NCBI GenBank assembly: GCA_964527585.1
Contig: CAZGPE010000002.1
Span: 1 to 64,000, forward strand
From: Fimenecus sp964527585
GTDB lineage: Bacteria; Bacillota; Clostridia; Oscillospirales; Acutalibacteraceae
Reading direction: 5' to 3'
Length of the DNA: 64,000 nucleotides
Part shown: positions 15,367 through 24,296 of the stretch, piece by piece
Position numbering within the stretch: position 1 is the stretch's first letter
Layout of the letters: each line of letters begins with the position of its first letter
Translations under genes and position numbers: made by a program
The notes under the pieces: generated by a model
Told to the model about the DNA's origin: nothing
The model's input: the letters and a program-made list of their open reading frames with translations, nothing else
Database searches by the model: none

Positions 15367-17115
15367 TTAATATGTAAGAGCGTTGTTAATATCTTTTATT
15401 ACCTGCTCTTCAATCTTCAAGTGTTTACGGTCATAGGTATAAATGCCGTTAAGTTCGTTTTCGACATCGGAAACCTGAGTATAGATTGTGCCGGAAAGAC
15501 CTTTATCAACCAAGGGAATAATCTGTTTGTCGAAAAGGCGCTTATAAGCTTTTGTAAGTGTTTCCTTGTTCTTAAATTTAAGATAAAGTCCGAATGTTTT
15601 GTCTTCGGACCAGGTATGTCCGCTGAGCCTGTTTTGGTATCCGCCGAATTCGGTTATAACAAAAGCACGCTTTTTATCAAGTTTGGGCATAATAATCGGA
15701 AAAACATACTTATGCATACTCTGTATATCTCCGCCGCCTTGATCATACCAACCACTTGCATGGTCAACAACTCTTGAACTGTCAAGGCTCTTGACATAGT
15801 TGCAGATTTGAAGCGAATCAAACTGGCCCCAGCCTTCGTTAAACGGAACCCAACAGTAAATTGAAACAACATTGTAAAGCTGATCAATCATCTCGGTAAG
15901 TTCTCGTTTATAATCGTCTCTTGCCTTTTTTTCTTCTCGGTTAAAGACTTTGTATCTGTTATCTTTAACTTTGTAGTTAATATTCGGAAGGATACCGGCA
16001 TATAAATCACCGATATATGCACCGCCGCTCATCATATCCTGCCAAACAATCATTCCGAGCCTGTCGCAGTGGTAATACCATCTCATAGGCTCCATTTTGA
16101 TATGTTTTCTAAGCATATTAAATCCTAAGCGCTTCATTTCTTTAATATCAAAAATCATCGCTTCGTCGCAAGGCGGTGTAAGTCCGCCGTCCGGCCAGTA
16201 TCCCTGGTCAAGAAGTCCTTTTTGAAAATAAGGTTCATTGTTAAGGAAAAGTCTTAAAACGCCGAATTTATCTTTGGCAATGTTAAATTTTCTCATGCCG
16301 AAATAACTCTTAACGCTGTCTGTAACCGTCCCGTTTTTCTTCAATTCAAGTGTAAAATAGTAAAGATTTGGATTTTCGGGAGTCCAAAGTTTGAAATTCG
16401 GTATTTCAACATTTTCATCAAGTGAAATGTTTTTACATACGATTTCGTTTCCGTTGTCAAAGACAGTTAATTCAAGAGAAGTTATATCGTCCTGCGATAA
16501 TTCTGATTTGATGTTTACCGTACCGTTATCAATGTTCGGAACAACCTTTATTTTTTTGATATGGCATTTATCTACGCCTTCAAGCCATACGGTTTGCCAA
16601 ATTCCCGATGTTGCGGTATACCAAAAGCCGTGAGGATGGTTATCCTGCTTTCCTCTTTGTTGCCATCCGGACTCGGTAGGATCGTAAACACAGAGTGTAA
16701 GTGTGTTTTCGCCATCATTAAGATATTCGGTTATATCAAAACAGAACGAACAGTATCCTCCGGTATGAGTTCCTACCAACTGTTTGTTTATATAAACTTT
16801 GCACTGCCAATCGACTGCGCCGAAATGTAAAAGAACATTTTTATTTTTCAGAGAATCCGAAACTGTAAATTTTCTCTGATACCAAAGGCGGTCTGTCGGT
16901 TTCAGAGGCTTTTCGACACCCGAAAGCATACTCTCAATAGCAAAAGGAACTGTAATTTTTCCTGAAAAATCGGAAACCCACTTTTCCCCTCTTGAAGCAA
17001 TATAATAATCGTATTCACCGTTAAGATTTTGCCAACACGCACGCTCAAACTGAGGACGGGGATATTCCGGTAAAGGCAAATTCTTATCAACTTTTGAAGT
17101 CCATAAACTTTCCAT
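15367..17115 (-). CDS. Glycoside hydrolase family 2 protein
   Basis: A cytoplasmic 582-aa glycosidase without signal peptide. The N-terminal sugar-binding jelly roll (about 20-180, with HFGAVDWQCKVYIN and GGYCSFCFDIT) is followed by an Ig-like domain (about 185-275) and a TIM barrel. Acid/base E427 lies in PFNEGWGQFD and nucleophile E489 in VITEFGGYQ, the GH2 pair. It is shorter than LacZ (about 1,000 aa) and close to beta-glucuronidase in length. Specificity (galactoside, glucuronide or arabinoside) cannot be read from sequence alone. In an operon with the WYL regulator; divergent from tRNA-Leu. Confidence 0.88.
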   Translation of the reverse strand: MESLWTSKVDKNLPLPEYPRPQFERACWQNLNGEYDYYIASRGEKWVSDFSGKITVPFAIESMLSGVEKPLKPTDRLWYQRKFTVSDSLKNKNVLLHFGAVDWQCKVYINKQLVGTHTGGYCSFCFDITEYLNDGENTLTLCVYDPTESGWQQRGKQDNHPHGFWYTATSGIWQTVWLEGVDKCHIKKIKVVPNIDNGTVNIKSELSQDDITSLELTVFDNGNEIVCKNISLDENVEIPNFKLWTPENPNLYYFTLELKKNGTVTDSVKSYFGMRKFNIAKDKFGVLRLFLNNEPYFQKGLLDQGYWPDGGLTPPCDEAMIFDIKEMKRLGFNMLRKHIKMEPMRWYYHCDRLGMIVWQDMMSGGAYIGDLYAGILPNINYKVKDNRYKVFNREEKKARDDYKRELTEMIDQLYNVVSIYCWVPFNEGWGQFDSLQICNYVKSLDSSRVVDHASGWYDQGGGDIQSMHKYVFPIIMPKLDKKRAFVITEFGGYQNRLSGHTWSEDKTFGLYLKFKNKETLTKAYKRLFDKQIIPLVDKGLSGTIYTQVSDVENELNGIYTYDRKHLKIEEQVIKDINNALTY

Positions 17116-17142
17116 ATAAAAAACCTCCGTGTCTTTTTCTAT

Positions 17143-17171
17143 ATTTTATAACATATTAACAATTTTGTCTA
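17143..17171 (-). promoter_or_regulatory. Promoter of the GH2-WYL operon
   Basis: Minus strand -35 TAGACA (17166-17171), 17-bp spacer, -10 TAAAAT (17143-17148). It abuts the -35 box of the divergent tRNA-Leu promoter. Confidence 0.55.
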
Positions 17172-17200
17172 TTGAAATTTTTCAAATAGTTTGATATAAT
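17172..17200 (+). promoter_or_regulatory. Promoter of tRNA-Leu
   Basis: -35 TTGAAA (17172-17177), 17-bp spacer, -10 TATAAT (17195-17200), 15 bp before the tRNA. Confidence 0.75.
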
Positions 17201-17214
17201 ACACAAAGTTATTT

Positions 17215-17299
17215 GCGGGTATGGTGGAATTGGCAGACACGCAAGATTTAGGATCTTGTGCCGAGAGGTGTACAGGTTCGACCCCTGCTACCCGCACCA
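17215..17299 (+). tRNA. tRNA-Leu (anticodon UAG)
   Basis: GCGGGTA at the 5' end pairs with TACCCGC before the discriminator A and an encoded CCA. The anticodon arm CAAGA-TTTAGGA-TCTTG gives anticodon UAG, which reads CUA/CUN leucine codons. A long variable arm and length of 85 nt fit a class II leucine tRNA. Confidence 0.97.
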
Positions 17300-17308
17300 A
17301 ATAACAAT

Positions 17309-17354
17309 CCCCCGTAAAATCGGTTGAAGTTTCGATTTTGCGGGGCGTTTTTAT
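17309..17354 (+). terminator. Terminator after tRNA-Leu
   Basis: CCCCGTAAAATCG pairs with CGATTTTGCGGGG (one mismatch or G-U) and is followed by CGTTTTT. Confidence 0.88.
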
Positions 17355-17365
17355 TTGTTAAATCA

Positions 17366-17398
17366 AAAAGCGACCGACTTTTACAGTTGGTCGCTTTT
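17366..17398. terminator. Hairpin terminator ending the choloylglycine-hydrolase-like gene
   Basis: AAAAAGCGACC and GGTCGCTTTTT form a stem with T-runs on both strands, 12 bp after the minus-strand stop at 17410. It also backs up tRNA-Leu termination. Confidence 0.85.
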
Positions 17399-17409
17399 TC
17401 GTTTTATAA

Positions 17410-18543
17410 TTATTTAATTTCTTCTATCGGTCCTGTCAAAGTGTTATTTGTCAAATCATAACGGTACAAATCGTCCCAATTTCTGCGCAGTACAATTTCT
17501 GCCGTTAAATCGGTGTTATTATATACGATTGACCATTGTGTATTGCTTGTAAGTGTTTCCCCGACAGATTCCTGTGCAACTGATTTCAGCGCATCCCACG
17601 CTGTTAAAACCGTAGGATTTTCAGACTGTTGATTAAAAACTTCCAATACAGAGTCATAGCGCTCTTTTCCGTGGCCGTAAATACCGTTACGCTGATTAGG
17701 TAATACCTTTTCCTCATAAATTGTATAGAAATTCGTAACAACATCTACGGGAGTTGCAACGAGTTCACGCATTTCGCTCTCACAGTCCCATTCAACAACA
17801 CGGCCGTCGCCTGAAGCGTCGTTAATGTAAAAATGATAGTCTTTTCCCGAACTTGCACGCATATCGTAGTTACGCAAAAGTTCAACAGCCTCTTCTGTTG
17901 TTGCAGCTCGGTCTAAAACGAGGCGAATTGCGATCGTTGTACAGATTTTCTCTTTGCCGGTACTCTGATTGACCGGATCGCTGTCAACGACAAGTACGGC
18001 AATCGAAACGCCTTTTTCATTCATTCCATCAAGACATATAAACGGTGTAACCAATGTGGCGATTTTCTTTTTGAATCCGTCTTGAAGATTGTTTGCCGAA
18101 ATATTATCAAGTGCGGCAAATGCAACCGAGCGATAATATCCTTTCGGTGCGCAATAAACCAACATTGCCGATGTGTTTTTCTTAAAATCGTAATTGCGTC
18201 CCATCAGCACATCGTTATCAACCGTTTTTAACTTGAAAGCCGTACAGGCGAATGAAGGTGCTTTAATTGAAACGGGCAAAAGCGGAAGAGACTCTTTGAT
18301 AACGGCATCGAAAAGTCCTTGATCGGTATCCAAACCGTAATCAATAATTGCATCAAGGTCGTAGTCATATTCGATATTCATAGTGTACAAATCATATTCA
18401 TCCGAATAGTTGCTTTCCTTTTCGACCGATGCCAATGATTGAAATCGTGTGAAATAAATACCGACAAAAATTAAAACACACAGAAGAATTAAGCCTATAA
18501 ATCCGAGTACAGTGCCGGCGAAGATTTTTGCTGATTTTTTCAT
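17410..18543 (-). CDS. Membrane-anchored choloylglycine hydrolase / C45-type Ntn hydrolase
   Basis: A 377-aa protein with one N-terminal membrane helix (about 9-31) and an extracellular Ntn-hydrolase domain. C100 (FACTAF), R116 and D119 (GRNYDF) keep the C/R/D spacing (+16, +19) of bile salt hydrolase and penicillin V acylase. In the family this Cys becomes the N-terminal nucleophile after processing, so about 99 residues may be removed or the propeptide retained. Bile salt, acyl-homoserine lactone and linear amide substrates are all possible. It is a single-gene unit with an operator-like palindrome upstream. Confidence 0.75.
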   Translation of the reverse strand: MKKSAKIFAGTVLGFIGLILLCVLIFVGIYFTRFQSLASVEKESNYSDEYDLYTMNIEYDYDLDAIIDYGLDTDQGLFDAVIKESLPLLPVSIKAPSFACTAFKLKTVDNDVLMGRNYDFKKNTSAMLVYCAPKGYYRSVAFAALDNISANNLQDGFKKKIATLVTPFICLDGMNEKGVSIAVLVVDSDPVNQSTGKEKICTTIAIRLVLDRAATTEEAVELLRNYDMRASSGKDYHFYINDASGDGRVVEWDCESEMRELVATPVDVVTNFYTIYEEKVLPNQRNGIYGHGKERYDSVLEVFNQQSENPTVLTAWDALKSVAQESVGETLTSNTQWSIVYNNTDLTAEIVLRRNWDDLYRYDLTNNTLTGPIEEIK

Positions 18544-18568
18544 AGTTTGTTCCTCCCGATTATAAGAT

Positions 18569-18584
18569 TTGTTTGTTCAAACAA
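18569..18584. promoter_or_regulatory. 16-bp perfect palindrome upstream of the Ntn-hydrolase gene
   Basis: TTGTTTGTTCAAACAA is fully symmetric and ends 26 bp before the start codon at 18543. The size and symmetry resemble TetR-type operators. No regulator gene is adjacent. Confidence 0.45.
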
Positions 18585-18667
18585 TAATAAAAATCAGTTG
18601 ATTGAGGCATATTCAGTATATCGTTTATCAGACCTGAAAAGAACTTTTTGCACATTTTATTAAGTCA

Positions 18668-18696
18668 AGAATAATGTTTTTTGTAAAAAAAGTCAA
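18668..18696 (-). promoter_or_regulatory. Possible promoter of the Ntn-hydrolase gene
   Basis: Minus strand -35 TTGACT (18691-18696), 17-bp spacer, -10 TATTCT (18668-18673). It would give a leader of about 115 nt containing the palindrome at 18569-18584. Confidence 0.5.
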
Positions 18697-18718
18697 TACC
18701 GATACTTAAATAAATATA

Positions 18719-18757
18719 AAAAATAAAATCCCATCCTCTTTAAGAGAATGGGATTAT
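18719..18757 (-). terminator. Terminator after tRNA-fMet
   Basis: AATCCCAT and ATGGGATT form the outer stem, with extra internal pairing, followed by TTATTTTTT on the minus strand. Confidence 0.85.
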
Positions 18758-18759
18758 TT

Positions 18760-18835
<76 letters not shown>

Positions 18836-18862
18836 ATATATACTTTTCTCAAGTGCTCAAAT

Positions 18863-18891
18863 ATAATACTACAAAATTTGTGTATTGTCAA
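18863..18891 (-). promoter_or_regulatory. Promoter of initiator tRNA
   Basis: Minus strand -35 TTGACA (18886-18891), 17-bp spacer, -10 TATTAT (18863-18868). Confidence 0.8.
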
Positions 18892-18922
18892 TAGCTTTTT
18901 TAATATTTTTCGGTTCTTTCCA

Positions 18923-18953
18923 AAAACGCCCTCTTTATGTAAGAGGGCGTTTT
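18923..18953 (-). terminator. Terminator after tyrS
   Basis: AAAACGCCCTCTT and AAGAGGGCGTTTT pair with T-rich tails on both sides, 9 bp after the tyrS stop. Confidence 0.92.
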
Positions 18954-18961
18954 TAACTTAA

Positions 18962-20185
18962 TCAGTAAGTAATTTTGTAAAATACTTTTTTGCCTTTTTT
19001 AATTATGATTTGTCCATCGGTAAAATCGGAAGTTTTTACCGTTTCGAAAGGTGATGTTACTTTTTTATCGTTAACGGATACACCGCCCTGTTCGATAAGT
19101 CGTCTGCCCTCACCTTTTGAAGAAATCAATCCTGCTTTAAGCATTATTTCGTTAACGGAAATTTCTCCGTCCGTAAAATCGCTGTCGCTAAGAGCAAATG
19201 TAGGCATATTTTCGGTATTTCCGGCACCTGAAAACAATGCTCTTGCACCTTCCTGTGCTTTTTGTGCTTCTTCTTCACCGTGTACAAGTTTTGTCAGTTC
19301 AAAGGCAAGTATTTCTTTTGCGGTATTGAGTTGGCTTCCCTGCCATGAATCCATTTTGTCAATTTCTTCAAGAGGAAGGAAAGTAAGCATTCTGATGCAT
19401 TTTAATACATCGTCATCGCTGACATTTCTCCAATACTGATAAAACTCAAAAGGACTTGTCTTTTTCGGATCGAGCCAAACTGCGCCGTTTGCCGTTTTAC
19501 CCATTTTTTTGCCTTCGCTGTTGAGCAAAAGTGTTATCGTCATTGCATAAGCGTCTTTACCGAGTTTCTTTCTGATAAGTTCGGTACCGCCGAGCATATT
19601 ACTCCACTGATCGTCTCCGCCGAACTGCATATTGCAACCGTAATTTTGGAAAAGATGGTAAAAGTCATAGCTTTGCATAATCATATAGTTAAACTCAAGG
19701 AATGAAAGACCTTTTTCCATTCTCTGTTTATAACATTCCGCACGAAGCATATTGTTTACCGAGAAGCAAGCGCCGACATCACGCAAAAGATCAATATAGT
19801 TAAGTTTTAGAAGCCAATCTGCATTGTTAACCATAATTGCTTTATCTTCACCGAACTCGATAAATCTTTCCATTTGCTTTTTGAAGCAGTCGCAGTTGTG
19901 CTGAATTGTTTCGGGTGTCATCATTGAACGCATATCGCTTCTGCCGGACGGATCTCCGATATAACCGGTACCGCCTCCGATAAGTACAACCGGTCTGTTA
20001 CCTGCCATTTGAAGTCTTTTCATCAAGCATAACGCCATAAAATGACCGACATGCAAACTGTCGGCTGTCGGATCGAAACCGATGTAAAATACCGCTTTAC
20101 CGTTATTAACAAGTTCTCTTATTTCCGGTTCATCCGTAACCTGTGCAATAAGACCTCTCTGTTGAAGTTCTTCATAAATTCCCAT
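18962..20185 (-). CDS. tyrS: Tyrosyl-tRNA synthetase
   Basis: Charges tRNA-Tyr. The class I enzyme (407 aa) has a HIGH-type motif in DPTADSLHVGHF (near residue 45), the tyrosine-binding region QFGGDDQW, the KMSKS variant KKMGKT near 230, and a C-terminal S4 RNA-binding domain. The ATG at 20185 follows AGGAGG; the longer in-frame ORF would run back into the T-box terminator and antiterminator. Controlled by the T-box leader upstream. Confidence 0.97.
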   Translation of the reverse strand: MGIYEELQQRGLIAQVTDEPEIRELVNNGKAVFYIGFDPTADSLHVGHFMALCLMKRLQMAGNRPVVLIGGGTGYIGDPSGRSDMRSMMTPETIQHNCDCFKKQMERFIEFGEDKAIMVNNADWLLKLNYIDLLRDVGACFSVNNMLRAECYKQRMEKGLSFLEFNYMIMQSYDFYHLFQNYGCNMQFGGDDQWSNMLGGTELIRKKLGKDAYAMTITLLLNSEGKKMGKTANGAVWLDPKKTSPFEFYQYWRNVSDDDVLKCIRMLTFLPLEEIDKMDSWQGSQLNTAKEILAFELTKLVHGEEEAQKAQEGARALFSGAGNTENMPTFALSDSDFTDGEISVNEIMLKAGLISSKGEGRRLIEQGGVSVNDKKVTSPFETVKTSDFTDGQIIIKKGKKVFYKITY

Positions 20186-20199
20186 TTCTGTTCCTCCTG

Positions 20200-20455
20200 T
20201 AAATAAAAAATCCTCTGCATTTTTGCAGAGGACGAAAAGCCGTGATACCACCTCAATTTGCCGTTTGCTCACACAAACAGCCTCAGTGAGTAAAAAATAT
20301 TTACTCTGTTCTGTAACGGGAACTCCCGTTTACTCCTACTGGATTTCAAAGTAACGACTCAACGATGTATTTCACGGGGGTTCGGATTGTCTTTCAGCAA
20401 CCGACAACTCTCTGTGCCGAACTGAAACCGTTACTTCTTCGTCTCAAAGTCTTTG
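20200..20455 (-). ncRNA. T-box leader (tyrosine) of tyrS
   Basis: The T-box AGGTGGTATCACGG (minus strand, 20253-20240) precedes a terminator at 20203-20233, where TCCTCTGCA pairs with TGCAGAGGA. A long Stem I region lies upstream, and GAAATACATC in it offers a UAC tyrosine specifier. Uncharged tRNA-Tyr should stabilise the antiterminator. The leader starts about 270 nt upstream of tyrS. Confidence 0.93.
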
Positions 20456-20460
20456 AAAAT

Positions 20461-20488
20461 ATTATACACATTAAAATTTATTTGTCAA
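20461..20488 (-). promoter_or_regulatory. Promoter of the tyrS T-box leader
   Basis: Minus strand -35 TTGACA (20483-20488), 16-bp spacer, -10 TATAAT (20461-20466). The -35 box lies within the last codons of recN. Confidence 0.75.
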
Positions 20489-22160
20489 CCTCGGTTTGTG
20501 CAAGAGAAAGCATTTGCTCTGCGCTCTCAAGCATTGCGCCGGTGATATTTATTCCACCCATAATCCGTGCGATTTCTTTTTTTCTCATTTCGTAATCAAG
20601 GGAAGTGAGTTTGGTGTATGTTTGACCGTCAACTTCGGATTTGCTAATTAAAAGATGTTCGTCGGCATAAGCTGCGATTTGAGCTAAATGTGTTACGCAA
20701 ATTACTTGATGGTTAGAAGAAACCTGTTTTAATTTAATTGCGATTTTTTGCGCCGCACTTCCGCTTACTCCGGTATCTATTTCATCAAATACAAGTGTCG
20801 AAATCCCGTCTTTTTCGGAAAGAACGCTTTTAATCGCAAGCATAATTCTCGAAAGTTCACCACCGGATGCGATTTTTGAAAGCGGTTTCGGTTCTTCTCC
20901 TGCATTTGCCGACAGATAAAACTCAACGGTATCTATTCCGTTTGCATTTAATTCACATTCGTCGATTTTTACGCTGAACTTTACCGACGGCATATCAAGA
21001 AATTTTAACTGTTCGCAAACATTTTGCGAAAAAAGTTTTGCGGCATTTTTTCTTGTTTGAGAAAGTTTTTTTGCACTTTCAAGTGCATCGTTATATGATG
21101 TTTTAACTTTTTGGGTAAGTTCTTTTTTTAACTCGTCGGAATTGATGATTGATTCCCGTTCTTTTACGGCTCTATCATAAAATTCGAGAATTTCTTCCTC
21201 GGTTTTTCCGTATTTTCTCGAAAGTTCATATAAAACATCGAGCCGTTCTTCAACCTCCTGAATTGAACGCTCATCAAAATCAAGACTGTCGATAACGGTT
21301 TTGATTTGTTCGCTGACATCCGTTAAATTATATGCGCTTTCTTCAAGAGAACCTGCGGCATTTCTTACCGATTCGGAAAACTCGGTAACAGAATTGATTT
21401 TATTAAGCGCATTAAAGCACAACGATACCGCACCTTGTTCTTCATCGTTCCCGTTAAGGTAAGAATAAGCGGTTTCCAAAAACTGAGTGAGTTTTTCCGT
21501 GTTTCTGAAAAGCAGTTGCTGTTGCCGTAATTCGTCCCATTCGCCTACTTCGATTTTAGCACAAGAAATTTCTTCGATTTGATAATCGAGAATATCAATT
21601 CTTCTGAGTTTTTGTTCTTCGTCGATATTAAGCGATTTCAACTGTGCCGACAGTTCAGTATATCTGTTGTATTTCTCGGTAAAATCATCAGATATTTCAC
21701 TGTTTTCGGCAAGTCTGTCAATATAAATTCGGTGATTATCCTCATTAAGTAAGGTTTGATTGTCAGCCTGTCCGTGAATATTAACAAGAGTTTTGCCGAG
21801 TTTTTTCAACATCGAAACAGTAACCGGAACAGAATTGATTTTACAGACATTTTTACCATCTTGGGTCATTTTTCTTGTAATAAGTATGCTTGAATCATCT
21901 TCAACGGGAATATCGAATTCACCGAGAATTCGCTTTACGGCGAAACTGTCATCGTAAAAGTATGCGCTTACCTGCGCATAATCGCAGTTTGTTCTGATAA
22001 GTTCTCTCGAAGTCCGTTCGCCTAAAATCGCATTAAGCGAATCAATTATTATTGATTTACCTGCACCGGTTTCACCGGTCATTACATTAAAGCCGTCTTT
22101 GAAATCAATGACAGCTTTTTTTATAATCGCAACATTCTCGATTTTAAGATTCGAAAGCAT
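20478..22160 (-). CDS. recN: DNA repair protein RecN
   Basis: An SMC-like ATPase that acts early at double-strand breaks. The 560-aa protein has Walker A TGETGAGKS (residues 28-36), a central coiled coil (about 150-370), the signature LSRIMLAIK and Walker B TLVFDEIDTGVSG. Its ATG overlaps the argR stop by one base (TAATG), indicating coupling. The argR-recN pairing is common in Firmicutes. Confidence 0.96.
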   Translation of the reverse strand: MLSNLKIENVAIIKKAVIDFKDGFNVMTGETGAGKSIIIDSLNAILGERTSRELIRTNCDYAQVSAYFYDDSFAVKRILGEFDIPVEDDSSILITRKMTQDGKNVCKINSVPVTVSMLKKLGKTLVNIHGQADNQTLLNEDNHRIYIDRLAENSEISDDFTEKYNRYTELSAQLKSLNIDEEQKLRRIDILDYQIEEISCAKIEVGEWDELRQQQLLFRNTEKLTQFLETAYSYLNGNDEEQGAVSLCFNALNKINSVTEFSESVRNAAGSLEESAYNLTDVSEQIKTVIDSLDFDERSIQEVEERLDVLYELSRKYGKTEEEILEFYDRAVKERESIINSDELKKELTQKVKTSYNDALESAKKLSQTRKNAAKLFSQNVCEQLKFLDMPSVKFSVKIDECELNANGIDTVEFYLSANAGEEPKPLSKIASGGELSRIMLAIKSVLSEKDGISTLVFDEIDTGVSGSAAQKIAIKLKQVSSNHQVICVTHLAQIAAYADEHLLISKSEVDGQTYTKLTSLDYEMRKKEIARIMGGINITGAMLESAEQMLSLAQTEVDK

Positions 22161-22615
22161 TATTTATATTCCCCGCTTAAAAACTCTTCAATCTTATTCT
22201 TGAATTTTTCGGCTATTTCAGGCGTTTTGAGAAGCACAAAAAGTGTATCGTCGCCTGCGATTGTTCCGACAACTTCGTTATAATTCAATGCATCAACTGT
22301 TGCCGCTGCGGCATTTGCGGTTCCCGCAAAACATTTTATACAGCAGATGTTTCCCGCACTTTCAACAGAAATAACCGACTGTGAAAAAATAGAATGAAAC
22401 TTGTTAAGATTATGAGAACTCTGTTCGTTTTTTGCATATTTCTGACCGTTTTTACCTTGAACTTTGATTAAATGCAATTCGTTTATATCTCTTGAAACCG
22501 TTGCCTGAGTAACGGAAAAACCTTTCTCTATAAGTTTTGAAAGAAGTTCTTCCTGAGTAGCAATTTCGTTCTCTTTAATAAGTTTAAGGATCATTTCATG
22601 TCTTTTCTTTTTCAT
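22160..22615 (-). CDS. argR: Arginine repressor ArgR/AhrC
   Basis: A 151-aa arginine-responsive regulator. The N-terminal winged helix (1-65) includes FSVTQATVSRDINELHLIKV, and the C-terminal hexamerisation/arginine domain includes GTIAGDDTLFVLL. Part of the dxs-tlyA-nadK-argR-recN run, with start and stop codons adjoining both neighbours. Confidence 0.95.
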   Translation of the reverse strand: MKKKRHEMILKLIKENEIATQEELLSKLIEKGFSVTQATVSRDINELHLIKVQGKNGQKYAKNEQSSHNLNKFHSIFSQSVISVESAGNICCIKCFAGTANAAAATVDALNYNEVVGTIAGDDTLFVLLKTPEIAEKFKNKIEEFLSGEYK

Positions 22616-22616
22616 T

Positions 22617-23477
22617 TCACACTCTCCTCTGTGATAGTTTACTGTTTAATATATCAATAAACGAATCGTTCTTAATCCGTATGAAGTCGGCATAGATTTC
22701 GGATTTTTTAATAACAAGTCTGCTGCCGGAAGGAATTAAAACAGAATCGTCTCCGTCGCACGAAATACATATTGCTTCGGATTCGTCATCCGGAACGGTA
22801 ACGCATATTTCCGAATTCGAATCGAAAACAATTGAGCGTGCGAAAAGAGAATGAGTACATATCGGTGTAAGTAAGATACTTTCGATTCTCGGATCAACTA
22901 CGGGGCCACCGGCAGAAAGTGAATATGCGGTTGAGCCGGTAGGTGTGGAAATAATAATTCCGTCGGCATAATAATCGTTAATTCGGTTTCCGTCGCAGGC
23001 AACACTGAGTTTTACCATTTTTATCGGTTCGCCTCTTGCGATGGCAATATCGTTTACGCAAAAATCTTCTTCGTAAAACTTAGTTCCGTCTTTCTGATAA
23101 GCGGTAACCTGTAAAAGCATACGCTTATCCGTTTGGTATTTCCCGTCGATTAAATTTTCCATAAGGGATATTTCGTTCTTTTCAATTCCCGCCATAAAAG
23201 CGAGATTTCCCGCATTTACACCTAACACGGATTTTGAATACTTACACGCTTTTTTTGCCGCATGTATAATCGACCCGTCTCCGCCGACAGCAATAACCAC
23301 ATCACATTCGGCAAGTAACTTTTCACTTGGCATAAACTTTTTCGAAAAGTCGATTTCGTTTTCGAGTGTGTCTTCAAAAAAAACATCGGCACCTTTGTCG
23401 GTTAGGAAAGAGTAAATATTTTTCGTAACGCAGTAAGCGTGTTTTCGTGTTAAATTCGGAATTATCGCAATTAGCAT
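22617..23477 (-). CDS. nadK: NAD kinase
   Basis: Phosphorylates NAD to NADP. The 286-aa protein has the GGDG motif at 65-68 (VGGDGSI), NAGNLAFMAG, and TPTGSTAYSLSAGGPV. The ATG at 23477 is preferred because AGGTGA lies upstream and family proteins start near LIAIIPN; an in-frame extension to 23531 would overlap tlyA. One base separates it from tlyA. Confidence 0.95.
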   Translation of the reverse strand: MLIAIIPNLTRKHAYCVTKNIYSFLTDKGADVFFEDTLENEIDFSKKFMPSEKLLAECDVVIAVGGDGSIIHAAKKACKYSKSVLGVNAGNLAFMAGIEKNEISLMENLIDGKYQTDKRMLLQVTAYQKDGTKFYEEDFCVNDIAIARGEPIKMVKLSVACDGNRINDYYADGIIISTPTGSTAYSLSAGGPVVDPRIESILLTPICTHSLFARSIVFDSNSEICVTVPDDESEAICISCDGDDSVLIPSGSRLVIKKSEIYADFIRIKNDSFIDILNSKLSQRRV

Positions 23478-23478
23478 A

Positions 23479-24294
23479 TTATTCACCTGCTTTGTTAAGC
23501 GTACTGTGAGACTTATCCACAATCTCATCAATATCGGATTGAATAAACTGCGGATTATTTTCTTTTTTCAAATACATAAGGTATTCAATGTTTCCTTCGG
23601 GACCTTTTACCGGAGAAAAATCCAATCCCAAGACGGAAAATCCGGTAACATAAGCGAAGTTAAGTATTTCGCTTACAACATCTTTATGTGTTTGAATATC
23701 TCTGACAACACCTTTTTTTCCTACCTTTTCACGCCCTGCCTCAAACTGAGGTTTAATAAGACAAACACTTGTTGCGCCGTCTTTCAAAAGCGTAAACATA
23801 ACTGGAAGAATTTTTTTCAAAGAGATAAAAGAAACATCACAGCTTGCAAAATCAAGTTTTTCTTCAATATCGTTTTCGGTTAAATATCTGAAATTTGTGC
23901 GTTCCATGTTAACAACTCTGTCATCTGTACGCAATTTCCACGCAAGCTGACCGTAACCGACATCGACGGAATAGACTTTTTTCGCATTGTTTTGAAGCAT
24001 ACAGTCGGTAAAACCGCCCGTCGAAGCTCCAATATCCATACAAACGAGATTTTCAAGTTTAATATTAAAACTTTTTATTGCTTTATCAAGTTTTAATCCG
24101 CCCCTGCTTACGAACGGTAATTTTTCGCCTCTTACTTCGATTTTATCATCGGGTTTAAGCGAATATCCGGCTTTTGTGATTTTCTGAGAATTAACATAAA
24201 CCTGTCCCGCCATTATAAGCGCTCCGGCTTTTGCCCTTGATTCAACAAAATTCTGTTCAAAAAGCGCAACATCAAGTCTTTTATTTTGTGCCAT
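23479..24294 (-). CDS. tlyA: TlyA/YqxC-family RNA 2'-O-methyltransferase
   Basis: A 271-aa protein with an N-terminal S4 RNA-binding domain (about 1-65) and an FtsJ-like methyltransferase domain with the SAM loop DIGASTGGFTDC. TlyA of Mycobacterium methylates 16S/23S rRNA; YqxC of Bacillus is its counterpart. GGAG upstream supports the ATG at 24294. Two bases separate it from dxs. Confidence 0.9.
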   Translation of the reverse strand: MAQNKRLDVALFEQNFVESRAKAGALIMAGQVYVNSQKITKAGYSLKPDDKIEVRGEKLPFVSRGGLKLDKAIKSFNIKLENLVCMDIGASTGGFTDCMLQNNAKKVYSVDVGYGQLAWKLRTDDRVVNMERTNFRYLTENDIEEKLDFASCDVSFISLKKILPVMFTLLKDGATSVCLIKPQFEAGREKVGKKGVVRDIQTHKDVVSEILNFAYVTGFSVLGLDFSPVKGPEGNIEYLMYLKKENNPQFIQSDIDEIVDKSHSTLNKAGE

Positions 24295-24296
24295 AA

